Of a DNA stretch of 64,000 nt, positions 1 through 12,600 are shown in pieces. Under the pieces are notes generated by a model, which saw only the letters and a list, made by a program, of their open reading frames with translations, was not told the origin of the DNA and made no database searches. Origin of the DNA: Owenia fusiformis (lineage: Eukaryota; Annelida; Polychaeta; Sabellida; Oweniidae); contig CAIIXF020000001.1 in the NCBI GenBank assembly GCA_903813345.2, positions 53,153,885 to 53,217,884 of the forward strand, read 5' to 3'. Made by a program: the position numbers and the translations under genes. Numbering within the stretch: position 1 is the stretch's first letter; every line of letters begins with the position of its first letter.

Positions 1-1755
1 AAGCCATTATAGAAAATATACTTCTTTCCCCCAAGTAACAGTCACATCATCAGATAGGGCACAATTAGGGCTTTAAAATGGTGTATAAACTTTATACCAG
101 TCATGTTTCCCATTTAAACTGAACAACTTGACAAAAGTCAGAAAATTCAGTCGTCGCTACAGATTTCACATGGACCGAAATGGCATTTTGTGTCATTTTT
201 AACAAGCCATTTCAGAAAATATACTACTTTTCCCCAAGTAACAGTCACATCATCAGATAGGAGAGAAATTGGGCTTTCTAATGGTGTATAAACTTTATAC
301 CAGTCATGTTTCATATCAAAACTGAACAATTTGACAAGAAAATGTAGTCATTGTGACAGTTCCCACGGATATGGAAATGGCATTTTGTGTCATTTTTAAC
401 AAGCCATTTCAGAAAATATACTAATATCTTCAAGATTAGAGTAAGATCATCAGATAGGAGACAAACAGGGCTTTGGAATGGTGTATTAACTTCATACCAA
501 TCATGTTTCTCATTTAAACTGAACAACTTGACAAAAGTCAGAAAATTCATTTGTCGCTACAGGTTTCACATGGACCGAAATGGTATTTTGTGTCATTCTG
601 AACAAGCCAATTCAGAAAATATACTACTTTTCCCCAAGTAACAGTCACATCATCAGATAGGAGAGAAATTGGGCTTTGGAATGGTGTATTAACTTCATAC
701 CAGTCATGTTTCTCATTTAAACTGAACAACTTGACAAAAGTCAGAAAATTCATTCGTCGCTACAGGTTTCACATGGACCGAAATGGTATTTTGTGTCATT
801 CTTAACAAGCCAATTCAGAAAATATACTACTTTTCCCCAAGTAACAGTCACATCATCAGATAGGAGACAAATTGGGCTTTATAATGGTGTATAAACTTTA
901 TACCAGTCATGCTTCATATCAAAACTGAACAACTTGACAAAAGTCAGAAAATTCATTCGTCGCTTCATGTTTCACATGGACCGAAATGGCATTTTGTCTC
1001 ATTTTTAACAAGCCATTACAGATTATATACTACTTTTCCCCAAGTAACAGTCACATCATCAGATAGGAGACAAATTGGGCTTTATAATGGTGTATAAACT
1101 TTATACCAGTCATGCTTCATATCAAAACTGAACAACTTGACAAAAGTCAGAAAATTCATTCGTCGCTTCATGTTTCACATGGACCGAAATGGCATTTTGT
1201 CTCATTTTTAACAAGCCATTACAGATTATATACTACTTTTCCCCAAGTAACAGTCACATCATCAGATAGGAGACAAATTGGGCTTTATAATGGTGTATAA
1301 ACTTTATACCAGTCATGCTTCATATCAAAACTGAACAACTTGACAAAAGTCAGAAAATTCATTCGTCGCTTCATGTTTCACATGGACCGAAATGGCATTT
1401 TGTCTCATTTTTAACAAGCCATTACAGATTATATACTTCTTTTCCCCAAGTAACAGTCACATCATCAGATAGGAGACAAATTGGGCTTTACAATGGTGTA
1501 TAAACTTTATACCAGTCATGTTTCATATCAAAACTGAACAACTTGACAAAAGTCAGAAAATTCAGTCGTCGCTACAGGTTTCACATGGACCGAAATGTCA
1601 TTTTGTCTCATTTTTAACAAGCCATTACAGAAAATATACTACTTTACCCCAAGAAACAGTCACATCATCAGATAGGAGACAAATTGGGCTTTCTAATGGT
1701 GTATAAACTTTATACCAGTCATGTTTCATATCAAAACTGAACAACTTGACAAAAT
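1..1755. repeat. 203-bp tandem satellite array
   Basis: About 8.6 head-to-tail copies of a roughly 203-bp unit. The same point in the unit (an ATG after CCAGTC) recurs at 103, 306, 503, 706, 909, 1112, 1315, 1518 and about 1721; one unit is 197 bp. Copies from 909 to about 1503 are nearly identical while those before 706 are more diverged, which suggests recent local homogenisation. The array runs off the left edge and stops abruptly near 1755. Each late copy holds an open frame of 62 codons, but because 203 is not a multiple of 3 the frames do not join, so no protein is inferred. Confidence 0.95.
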
Positions 1756-3572
1756 GAGAAAATTTGGTAAATATAGCCACAGTGGATTGAAAATTGGAAA
1801 AAATTGGGGTGTACTTTTGTCACGTTTTTTTCAAAAACAACGATGACTCAACATATTAAGCCTAACTTTGTGAATAAATGTGTACTCAAATGTGTCATGA
1901 ATAGGTTCAAAGTCCTGAAATTCAGTGTTGAAATGAGGAAAATTGACGAGCAAAAAAATAATGGCGGATTTCGATTTTCACAATGTAAATCAATATCGTG
2001 ACCAATTTAGGCAATTTGATGCCTATTAAACAAGTTCTACACTAAAATGAAGTAAATGTCAAATGTCTTACCAATATTTGTGAAGGTTAGTTGGGTTTCA
2101 TTGCGGAAATTAGAGTAGAATCTACAAGGCTTCAACTTCGGACATTATTTTTCCCCGTTGCGTCAACTTCCGGTTCTTCGCCAAGCCGAGGCCACCATTT
2201 AACACGGCGCCAATGGCTCGTTGCATACCCATCTGATAGAGCCCATGGTTTAACTTGTTGAACTAGTTAAATGGTCTGACATTGTAGGCCTACATCAAAG
2301 TCTTCCTAATCAATTTTACCAGTCCTTTAACACTTTAGCTGACATTGTGAAACTCCGTCAAGCAAGGCAATCAAGATTGCATTATACCAACAGAGATTGA
2401 CAATCGTTTTTTGAGAAATTACGTGTCTCCATTTTATCAGTCATGTGACAGACAATATGTACATTATGAGGTAAATGCTGTCACAAAACACAAGCATGTC
2501 ATCAAGACAAGGGAAATGGTCAATTTATTAGCAAATGCAGTTTGGAAGGGGACAGCACCGGATTTCAATTTCAAATGTTGAAAGAAGGGTGGCTGAAGCT
2601 ACTGGCTATTCAAACTTTCAACAAGATATTAGTGAGGATATTTATTTATGCTGTCTGCTTCTTATTGATAGATGAAGACCTACAATGATGTATTGTAATG
2701 ACATTGGCATGGAATTTGAATCAAGCGATAGCTCCCAGGGATGGATACTTTCCTTTAATGAATACAATCTTGAAGGATTGCGTGGTTTTCACGTGGTTTT
2801 AAATCGCAAGTATTGATCAAGATATTAGCTTGAATCATTCAGATTGCTGATTATGAATTTATAACCAGTTTAATGTCAGACAATAACGATATTCTGCCAC
2901 TTATATTGTTGGAAAATATTGAGATTGCAATCTGGGAGCCAATCTCCCTTGAATTAAAATGGTAAACAACAAACTTAAATTGAAACATCACTCCCATGCA
3001 TTCATTATTTTGTGTGATTCTGGAAATTGACAAATGAAAAGATCTTTTAGATTTGATTTTCTTTCCCGAGAATAATGTCTCTACTGTTGAGTTTGGCAGA
3101 GTTTCACAATGTAACCTAGGGTGTCAAAGGACCTATCGCATACTGGAATGTAGACATGTGGTGAATATCATATAAATTTTTTATTTTTTAGGGCCAAAGT
3201 TGTCAAGGAAATTATCCTTTGTTCTTTTTATATCAGCTTTTATTTGATTTTAGGTGTCAAATACCATTGCAGGGATGGTCATTCCTCAAATCAAACTTTT
3301 GAAAAAAGTCTGGTTTTGGCAAGGACATGATATGGTCCTGTTTTGCCTTAAGTAATTAACCTTGCCCATTTCAAGATTTTTTTACACCTCTGCATTGTCT
3401 CTACTTTCTTACTGAGTTAAAAGTTGATGTTACTTAGTACTATAGCTTTTGGCAGTAACTGAAGTTGGATTTTCTATGGGGCTGACAGGCTTTCTAATTT
3501 AAGGCCAAAGTCGAAGATATTTCGCCAGTGCAATATGTTGTCCCTAACTTGTATTTCATTTTTTCCTTGTAG
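1756..3572. other. Upstream region of AP1M
   Basis: No gene is seen between the satellite and the first AP1M coding exon. A GC-richer patch near 2140-2230 looks like a promoter (separate entry). The rest is AT-rich DNA that would hold the 5' untranslated exon and first intron of AP1M. A splice acceptor (ccttgtag) ends at 3572, so the coding exon carries about 42 nt of leader before its ATG. Confidence 0.5.
2140..2230 (+). promoter_or_regulatory. Putative AP1M promoter
   Basis: A short GC-richer island in AT-rich DNA holding an ETS-type site (ACTTCCGG near 2169), a YY1-like core (GCCACCAT) and a CCAAT box (GCCAAT) within about 50 bp. This set is common in TATA-less housekeeping promoters. It lies 1.4 kb before the first AP1M coding exon. 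No transcription start can be read from sequence alone. Confidence 0.35.
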
Positions 3573-3614
3573 ATCAATACAATTCAACTGTAGAAAGACC
3601 CAGTTAAAATCACA

Positions 3615-6600
3615 ATGTCTGCCTCAGCTGTCTTCATTTGTGATGTCAAAGGCAAAGTAAGTAATGACTTAATGAAGTTATTTATGGATATGTAAATTTT
3701 TTATCTAACCAGTCTTTCAGCCAGTTAAATATCTATTCATAGTAGGAAATCATGAAAGACGATTTGAAAACCGTAAAGTATTTTGACACCAATTACAAAA
3801 TCAGTCAGAAAAGCCATTTAAATATTTCAAATATATTTAAACATGCATTTAGGTGAAAACAGTACTTTTGTATCACTGAATATTTGGTGATAATTTTCAC
3901 TAAATTATAGAATACTGCGTTTAGACCATGTGATATATCTAGATGGTTCTTGATGATTTTTTTCTTGATTTAAAATGAGGCTGGTCATGAGAATTGATTA
4001 ATCAGAGATTTGGAAAGTCTGATTTGGATCATTTTAGATATGCTTTGCTCATGATATGATTTTCATCTACTCATAGATATTCTATTGATATCTGCACTCC
4101 CTCAATACACTCGCTCATACAGATAATCCAAAAGTAGATAAAGATCATATCACTCATAAATCATAGGATATCCTCAATTTATTCTTATAAAATTAACTGA
4201 GTGTATTTTCTTATTGCAGGTCTTGATAAGCCGTAACTATCGAGGTGACATAGATATGTCCGTTGTTGATAAGTTTATGACGCTTGTAATGGAAATGGAA
4301 GATGAAGCCACACTTACTCCAATCATCCAACATGGGAATGTGACATTTTGTTATATCAAATATAATAACTTATACTGTATCCTTTATTAAAAAATAAGTT
4401 AGTTAACAATGTTCACCGAAACTAAAAGGAAAAATTCAATTAGACATTTACAAAATTTGAGAAAGACTCCAACAAAATATAATTTAAAAAAACAAGGAAT
4501 GACATGTACCAGTAGTCCAGTATACTAGATTTATTGCTTGTAAATATGTATAATCATATGAGGCACATCAGTTTTACATTCTATTAACAACAGTAAATAG
4601 CTTATCCATATGATTTGTTTAAACTGATACACTAACTGTTTCCTTAACTCATGTTCAGTGCTAACTACAACTAAGAAGAATGCTAATGTTGCACTGAGCT
4701 TTTCATTTCTACACAAAATAGTTCAGGTAAGCTACAAAATATTATTTTACAAAATAAAGATTTGACGAAACATTTTTTTGTTGTGATCAACTCATGTTCA
4801 GCCAACAAAATTTTATGAAACATCATCTTGATATTTCGTTAGATTCAATTAGAATATGTATACTGTAAAGATCAGGGTATTGTGATTTCAATTTTTGTTC
4901 GTCCAATAAATTAAAAAGTAAAAAATCTAAACAGTATATGAAACAATACCAAGTTATAAATTGTTCCTATAACAATCCTCATATACATACATACATGTTT
5001 GTTGCCATGTTAATCATAAATATATATATTTTGTAGGTGTTCTGTGAGTACTTCAAAGAGTTGGAAGAAGAGAGCATTAGGGACAACTTTGTCATCATTT
5101 ACGAACTCTTAGATGAACTCATGGACTTCGGTTACCCACAAACAACAGATAGTAAAATTTTACAAGAGTAAGAAATAATTCAATAATTTAGAACTGTGCA
5201 TCTAACAGGCTTGAAAGTACAATAACTCATTCATTTACATGCTTGGATTTCAACAGGCAAAAGGATTAGAAAAAGCAGGCAAAATTATTGAAAATGATAC
5301 TGTTAACATGGAAATAATGGCAAAATGTCTAAAATCAGCAATTTGTGTAAAAATAACCAGAGAAAATCCCCTGTTTGCCTGCTGCCAATGGATGGATCAT
5401 GTACATCATTTATTTTTGCTATAAAGTCTGATAATAGAGTGCTGTATGTAATCATCTTCATTAATTCACAGACATACTTTATGAAATTAATATAACAAAG
5501 ACCGAGTCACTCCTCCAGTCCTTTCCATGTTCCTCGTGAGACTTGCAACAGTGAAGTTACATTATTAATATATTGCTTGGAACCCCCCCTCCTTATATGA
5601 TTAGATTTTGTGAAAGAATGACTCATTGCCACATGTCCACTAAGTGTACATTTAGTCATGTTTACCACTACATTTTTCCAGATACATTACCCAAGAGAGT
5701 CACCAAGTAGAAGTTCAAGCAAGACCCCCTAGCACAGTTACAAATGCAGTGTCTTGGAGATCTGAGGGTATCAAATACAGAAAGAATGAAGTGTTCTTAG
5801 ATGTCATAGAATCTGTCAATCTTTTGGTAAGTTAATCTTCTCAGTCTGGAATTAGAACTTGATTTTGTCATTATAAAGTATATATTATTGAACAATACAG
5901 CGTCAAAAAAGCTATTTTTACACCATAAATTGATATTACAGTTTATGTGAGCAATCCGCTCACAGGGGAGGGCAACTTTTGCATACAGATCGGTCATGAT
6001 GCCAATACACCAGCCTTGAGTCCATGTAAAGCATTGCCAGTGCAGAGTGCCAGAAGCTAAAGGGGGAGGTGAAATTTAGACCCTTGCTGGTGCATTCTGA
6101 GTGTATCTATGAACCATAAAACCTCAATCTCTAAAAAAGAGGGGGGCCTAACTTCGGACGGGCCTGCATGAGAAACTGTACATGTACATGGGAGGTCATA
6201 TAACAAAAAAGTGGATAAAGTACAGTTCTCTTATTTACTTACTAAAAATGTAGCTCAAATGAACATTTACAATGTGAATCTACAAAACAATCAAAAACGG
6301 ATCAATAAGTAAACTACTTTGTTTTATTTTATTTGACAGGTTTCGGCCAATGGTAATGTTCTACGTAGTGAGATAGTCGGAGCTGTAAAGATGAGAGTTT
6401 ACCTCTCTGGCATGCCAGAACTCAGACTAGGACTCAATGATAAAGTTCTCTTTGAAAGCACAGGAAGTAAGTTCAACAGTTGTTTGAGGCTATTGAAACC
6501 TATTAGATTATTAATAATTCAAAAACAATTCTTTTTTAATGTTACAATACAGAATTTTACAATATTATAGGACAATTCTTGCTTGACAACCATTTAAATT

Positions 6601-9600
6601 ATGCATTCCATTTCAGCTTTAATGTTTAACCCAGCTTTTTATTTTTGTTAGTTTTTATTAATGTTTTTAGTAGGTGCCAGATATACACATGCATCATGTT
6701 ATATATAACCTCTTTATATGCCAAAGAGACTACAACAAAGGGAAGCTTTGTATGACCAAACCTGAGAAAAAACCAATGTGGTGCTCACTCAAAAATTTAA
6801 TATGAACCATTGTTAGAAAGACATCTTGAGGAAGTTGAGGATTGTTATTCGACTTGGGACCCATGGCTAGGTCAAAATATATTTTTCATAAAAGTATTAG
6901 AATTAAAAACAATGAAATTAACAGAAGTGATTAATTATGTACATAAACTATACATAAGACAAAAAGAGGGGATTGTTTAATCCTTTATTATTATGTCACC
7001 ATCAGAAATGGTGACATATTGTTATAGTCTCCAACTTTTTTGTGGACACTGTTCAGTGGTTGGGATCTGTAACAAATGGAAGGTGGTGATGTTTTGCCTT
7101 GTTTAAATTACTAGTGTGAAAAAAATATTTTGACCCAGTCCTTTTGGTATGAAGCTTCTTCATATCTATGTTATAACAATTACATGGCTTTGGTACTGTA
7201 GATATATGTAGATGTTACTGTCATCCTAGCCTTGCCTAAGTCAGTGTCCTATTTTTACTTTTACTTCAACACCTTGTACCAATCATATTTACACATGCCT
7301 TACCGACAGTTTACAATTGTCAGTCAATTGTAATCAATAGCACCCATCCTTATAAATACTTGCTATAAGCCAATCAGCTATGGCAAAGATCAAGATAAGT
7401 AAAAGAAAATACTGACTTGGGAATGGCTACTGTGGCCCAGCTATTATACCATATATTCTACTCCCCAATGCTGCATTTCAGGAAAGAAAAGCAAAGCTGT
7501 CGAATTAGAAGATGTTAAATTCAACCAATGTGTGCGATTATCTCGTTTTGAAAATGATCGCACCATTTCATTTGTGCCACCTGATGGGGAGTTTGAGCTA
7601 CTTTCATATCGTTTAAACACCCATGTAAGTGTGGCGTGAAAGAGGTCAAAGGTCATGGGTCAGCGCAGATGATGTCCCAACAGATACATGAACATCATTG
7701 GGGACCGAATGAACCTATATGTACAAATTATCATCCTCCAATTACAGTTGTCACCAGCTCTTGCCTCCTTTCTTTAAGGATTTTGAATTGGTTTGGTGCA
7801 TCTTTGATTGGAGAATGAAAATAAAGTTGTCCATCATGATGTTCTTTGTAGGGATGATACATTATGCAATATTTAGACCCTAATGCATGTCTTATGACAC
7901 CTCTTTAGTTAAACTTTGTACCTTGCTTGCTTGTTGTCATTTCATGTTGCAGTCTAACTTCAGTGACACCAAAAATCGGTATTTCAGTAAATGAAATACC
8001 TGATCAGGCTTGGAGATAATTGACAGAAATATTTTCAATTAGACGTTTTTAAATGAACATGTAAAAAATAGTCCAATAAATTGTAGTAGTTTACCTCATC
8101 TGTTTTTAGATACTGGTGAATGCCTTTCATCAAATCTACTCTATTAAGGCATTGGGTTCTATCTATTTGTGGCCTGATGAATTTTACTTGAAGGGTCACA
8201 GAAGAGAGATTAGATTAGAATGCATGATCTGTCTACATATTGTCTTGCTTCTTGTCATTATTGTTTAGAAAACACGAGACATCATTTCACTCAACCATAT
8301 TTATATATTCAGTGAAATGGTTTGATGATTTGAATTCAGCTTCTCTGTTTTCTTGCAGTAAGTGTTTGTCTCATGACTTCATCATATGATATTCGAAAAG
8401 AGGCTCGGTACTTACCCTATCATATCATCTTAGTTTCTATGATTTATATAAATAAATGATAATTAGGCAAGGATAAATAACTATCAATTCTAATTAATTT
8501 TGACAAAAATGTCTATTTTATTTAGCATAACCGTTTCAATAGGATTTAGGAAAAACAAACACTCTCATTGCTTAACATAGATACTCTAAGATAATGATAA
8601 TACAAAAGGATGAAATGAAAGGGTAGCTGTTATGTATGGTTATGTTTTTACCCCCTTTCGCCATTTTTAACAGGAGGCGTTTTGTATTCCCATCAACCAA
8701 CCCACCCCTGCGTTTACCCTGCATTCTTGCTTGCTAGATACCATTACACTAATGTCATATGTCACACCAGATACCATTACACTAATGTCATATGTCACAC
8801 CAGATACCATTACACTAATGTCATATGTCACACCTTGATGGTGATTCATCATTGCTGTATGTTTTATAATTGATTGCTTTCTGTAGTCTAAAGCAAAGTA
8901 AAATTGGGGCATCTCAGTGATGCCTTTTCTCCAGCTTCTGAATTGGTTGGTGTAGCAACCCTGAATTCGTGTATTATGAATTGGTGTATCATGAATTGGT
9001 GTGATATCATGAATTAGTGTGATAATATGACATTACTGTACATAGGAATGGTAACTGAATATCAAATATAGTTATTTGAATATATTAATCAAGTTTTGGT
9101 CTTAACCCCATCTCCACAAAACAAAATATTTTATTGTCTACTTACTGATGCTATCAATAACAAATTATTCATATTGAATATGTAAAAAATTGATATTCTA
9201 ATTCAGATATCATCAGAAAATCAAAATTTTACAAAACCAGATTATTAATTAACCCCTGCCCCAAAATAAAATTAATTTTCTTTTTCACAACTATTGATAT
9301 TTGGAGACCATCCCCTAGAGGTATACAATGTAGTCCCCTGCCTGGTATAAAGAGCTGTTGCTTAAATCTAGCTGGTTCTGCCTGTTGTTACAGGGGGCAA
9401 GACGAAAGCTGTTGAACTTGAGGATGTTAAGTTCCATCAATGTGTTAGGTTATCAAGGTTTGAGAATGACCGAACTATTTCATTTATTCCACCCGATGGG
9501 GAATATGATTTAATGTCGTACAGATTGAACACGCATGTAAGTTATGTTGCACGGAGTCAGAATAATGAGGGACCAACTAAGACTCAAACCTGTTAATGCA

Positions 9601-12600
9601 CATCTATTGTTTTCTTGCATTCATCTGTATTATATTACTAATTTTTAATCCACAAACCTCCTTAAATTATGCTTACTGATATTATAAAATCTGAATGAAA
9701 ATTAAGTTAATTAAATTAAGCTATGTTCCAAGTAGTTTCAGTTGGTCCTTCATTCCAGCAATATCTTTCATATTACTCTTTTGAATAGTTTTACATTGTT
9801 TTGAGTTTGATATATTTTTGGGAAGGAATTGTATCTTATATATAGACTGCTGTTCATATTAAATTTCTTATTTGAAAGATTTGGTATTGGCAAAATATTA
9901 ATTTATTTTGAATAATTGTTTGGTAAATCTGAGTGATATTTCATATTTGATGTTTGAAAGATATGATTTTTTGATTGGTTGAGTTTTTTACTAGTATTAA
10001 AGAATCAGAAGGGATAGAGAGTGTAAAAATCCTAATTTTAAAAGAATTGAGAATTCTGATGAAATAAAGAATTTATTGAAAAACTGTGATGCAGAAATGT
10101 TCTAATTCATTAGAATTGAAAATGGAAATGACTCTTTTCAATTTTTAGGCTGATAAGTTTAAAATCAAAGGATTATCCTGTAATACAGAGTGTCTCAAAA
10201 AAAATGTTACAAGTACAAAATTCTCAATATTTTTTATAATTTTAGCATTTACCCTAAAACGTAATTGAATACAAAAAGAGCAGGCTCTCTTGATTAATTT
10301 GACACCAGCAGATTTAAAATCCGTTCATGGTTGACTGCACAGGACAAACTTTATGCACTCATGTGAAATCTGACTTGCGCCAACTTCTCAGTGGTTAAAA
10401 AGAACAAAGGACAAAGAGAAAGCATTCCTTCAACAGTTAATTTTATTCACAATTGAAGATTGACACTTTACTGATTAATTCTGCAATTTTCGTACCTGTA
10501 TTTCGTTGTATGGCCACCGTACCTATTCTCCTAAACATTCGCTCGCCCTAACATATCCCTACAAGCACGTGTGGTAAGCTCCATTTCTTCTCGTACCACA
10601 CGGATTTTATCAATTGTTCTTTGATAAGGTTCTTTCAGATCAGTTGGGAGTGTTGTGAAGAGCTTGGCCTTCAGTTGGCTCCACAAGAGGAAATCCAGAG
10701 GGGTTAAGTCGGGTGAACTTGGGGATCACTTGACTAGGTTATTAAATGCAATGATCCGATTTCTAAAGGGTTCTGTCACAGCCCTTCACCTGTGAGGAGG
10801 AGTGTCATCCTGTTGTCACCACCCATTCCGAAAATGACCATTCTGCTGGAGTTAGAATCTTGGAATAAGGTCCCGTAAAGGCATGACATGTTCAACCACT
10901 GAGAAATTGGCGCAAGTCAGATTTCACATGAGTTCATAAAATCTGTCCTGTGTATTCAACCAAAGATGGATTTTAAATCTGCTGGTATCAAATAAACCAA
11001 GAAAGATTGCTCTTTAAGTATACAATTGTGTTTTAGGGTAAATGCCAAAAATTTGAAAGATATTGACCATTTTGTACTTGTAACATTTTTTTGAGACACT
11101 CTGTAAGTCAGTACTTATATACCTTTTAGAACACATACATGAAATGCGATGATGAAAGGAAAAATATAAAATTATAACAATTTCCTCTGCTCAAACTCTC
11201 AATCTTTATTCCTTCTTCTCCTATTGATCGCATGTTAAATCTGAGTGTTCACAAGTAGCTCATTTCAGTTGGAGTTTTAATTTCTCAATTCTATACCATT
11301 TTTATGTCACCACCAAAAAGTCTTTTTTAACTTGCTTCAAATTGACCAACTTCAAAATCATCTACAAGTTCTCAAAAGTTCAAATCTGACAATAGATTTG
11401 ACCTTCAATGACATTCTCAATCTCAACAAAGATTTGTCCTTCAAAGATCTTCTCAAGGTAAAAAAAAGTCTTTCAACTTACTTCAAATTGACCAATTTTT
11501 TCTCAAAATCATTTACAAGTTCTCAGAAATTCAAATCTGACTTAAGATTGAACTAATAATATTGTGAGCAACTAGGTGGTGACATTTTGTCGTGTCACTT
11601 TTTTGGAAATGGATCTCCAAACTTAACTTCTACAGAACCACTTCTTTGCTAATAACTATACTAACCAGTCACATGCATCCAGTAAAATCCCTGAACTAAT
11701 GAACATAGGAACAAGGCCGACAGAAATATAACAGTAGTGGCATATTAGTTAATATCTTCCAATACCATCTTTCTGTCAATTTAGTACCTATGCTAATGAA
11801 CTTTTCTGAAACTTACATATTTATTTTTACATAAATATACAGCATATGGGTATAGTAATTGTTTCGTCATATTTTCCAATAGAATTCAAATATATTTTCA
11901 CTCAGGCAATATGTGTATTTATTACATGTTATTTTATGTGTCATTATGCTCAGTATCTTTGAATCAATGGATCTTTACATCTCTTAAAATGTGCCTTTTT
12001 AATTTCACGACAAATACACAATTTGATTCTAGTTCTCACATGTCGCATAACAGTGTGGTACATGTCCTAGTATGGGACATGTCCTAATATGACACATGTC
12101 CTAATATGGTATTGTTTGTTTGTAGGTTAAGCCACTCATATGGGTTGAGTCAGTCATTGAGAGACACGCACACAGTAGAGTTGAATACATGATTAAGGTA
12201 AGTAAAGCCTGTTCTAGTGCGGCTTATGTAAAGCATATCATACAAATTGAAAAATTGAATTTTAGAATGACATTGTCTTTGATCTGAAAGATAACATCAA
12301 TATTTTGGCCAATCCCATGAGGGTTATTCAATAGTATACCAATCCAGTTTTCTTATGATGAGCTGGAAATCCCTGCCACAATAATTACAAAAATATCAAA
12401 TAAAGAAAGCTGAATAATTAATTTTGAATGTATTGCAGGCCAAGAGTCAGTTCAAGCGTAGATCAACAGCCAACAATGTTGAGATCATTGTACCAGTGCC
12501 ACAAGATGCCGACTCCCCTAAGTTCAAGACTACTGTTGGAAGTTGCAAGTACAGCCCAGAATTGAATGCTGTTGTGTGGAGCATTAAATCATTCCCTGTG

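Noticed and set aside
909-1706. Four repeated 62-codon frames
   Set aside because: They are the same stretch of the 203-bp satellite; the frames shift between units and have no start context or splice link.
1-1755. CRISPR-like regular repeats
   Set aside because: Units are 203 bp and wholly repeated with no unique spacers, and the genome is animal.
7444-7818. Short frames on either strand over AP1M exon 7a
   Set aside because: They are opposite or shifted readings of the exon and its flanks.
9394-9536. Exon 7b as a dead duplicate
   Set aside because: Frame, phase, splice sites and protein motifs are all kept while silent sites differ, which a dead copy would not show.
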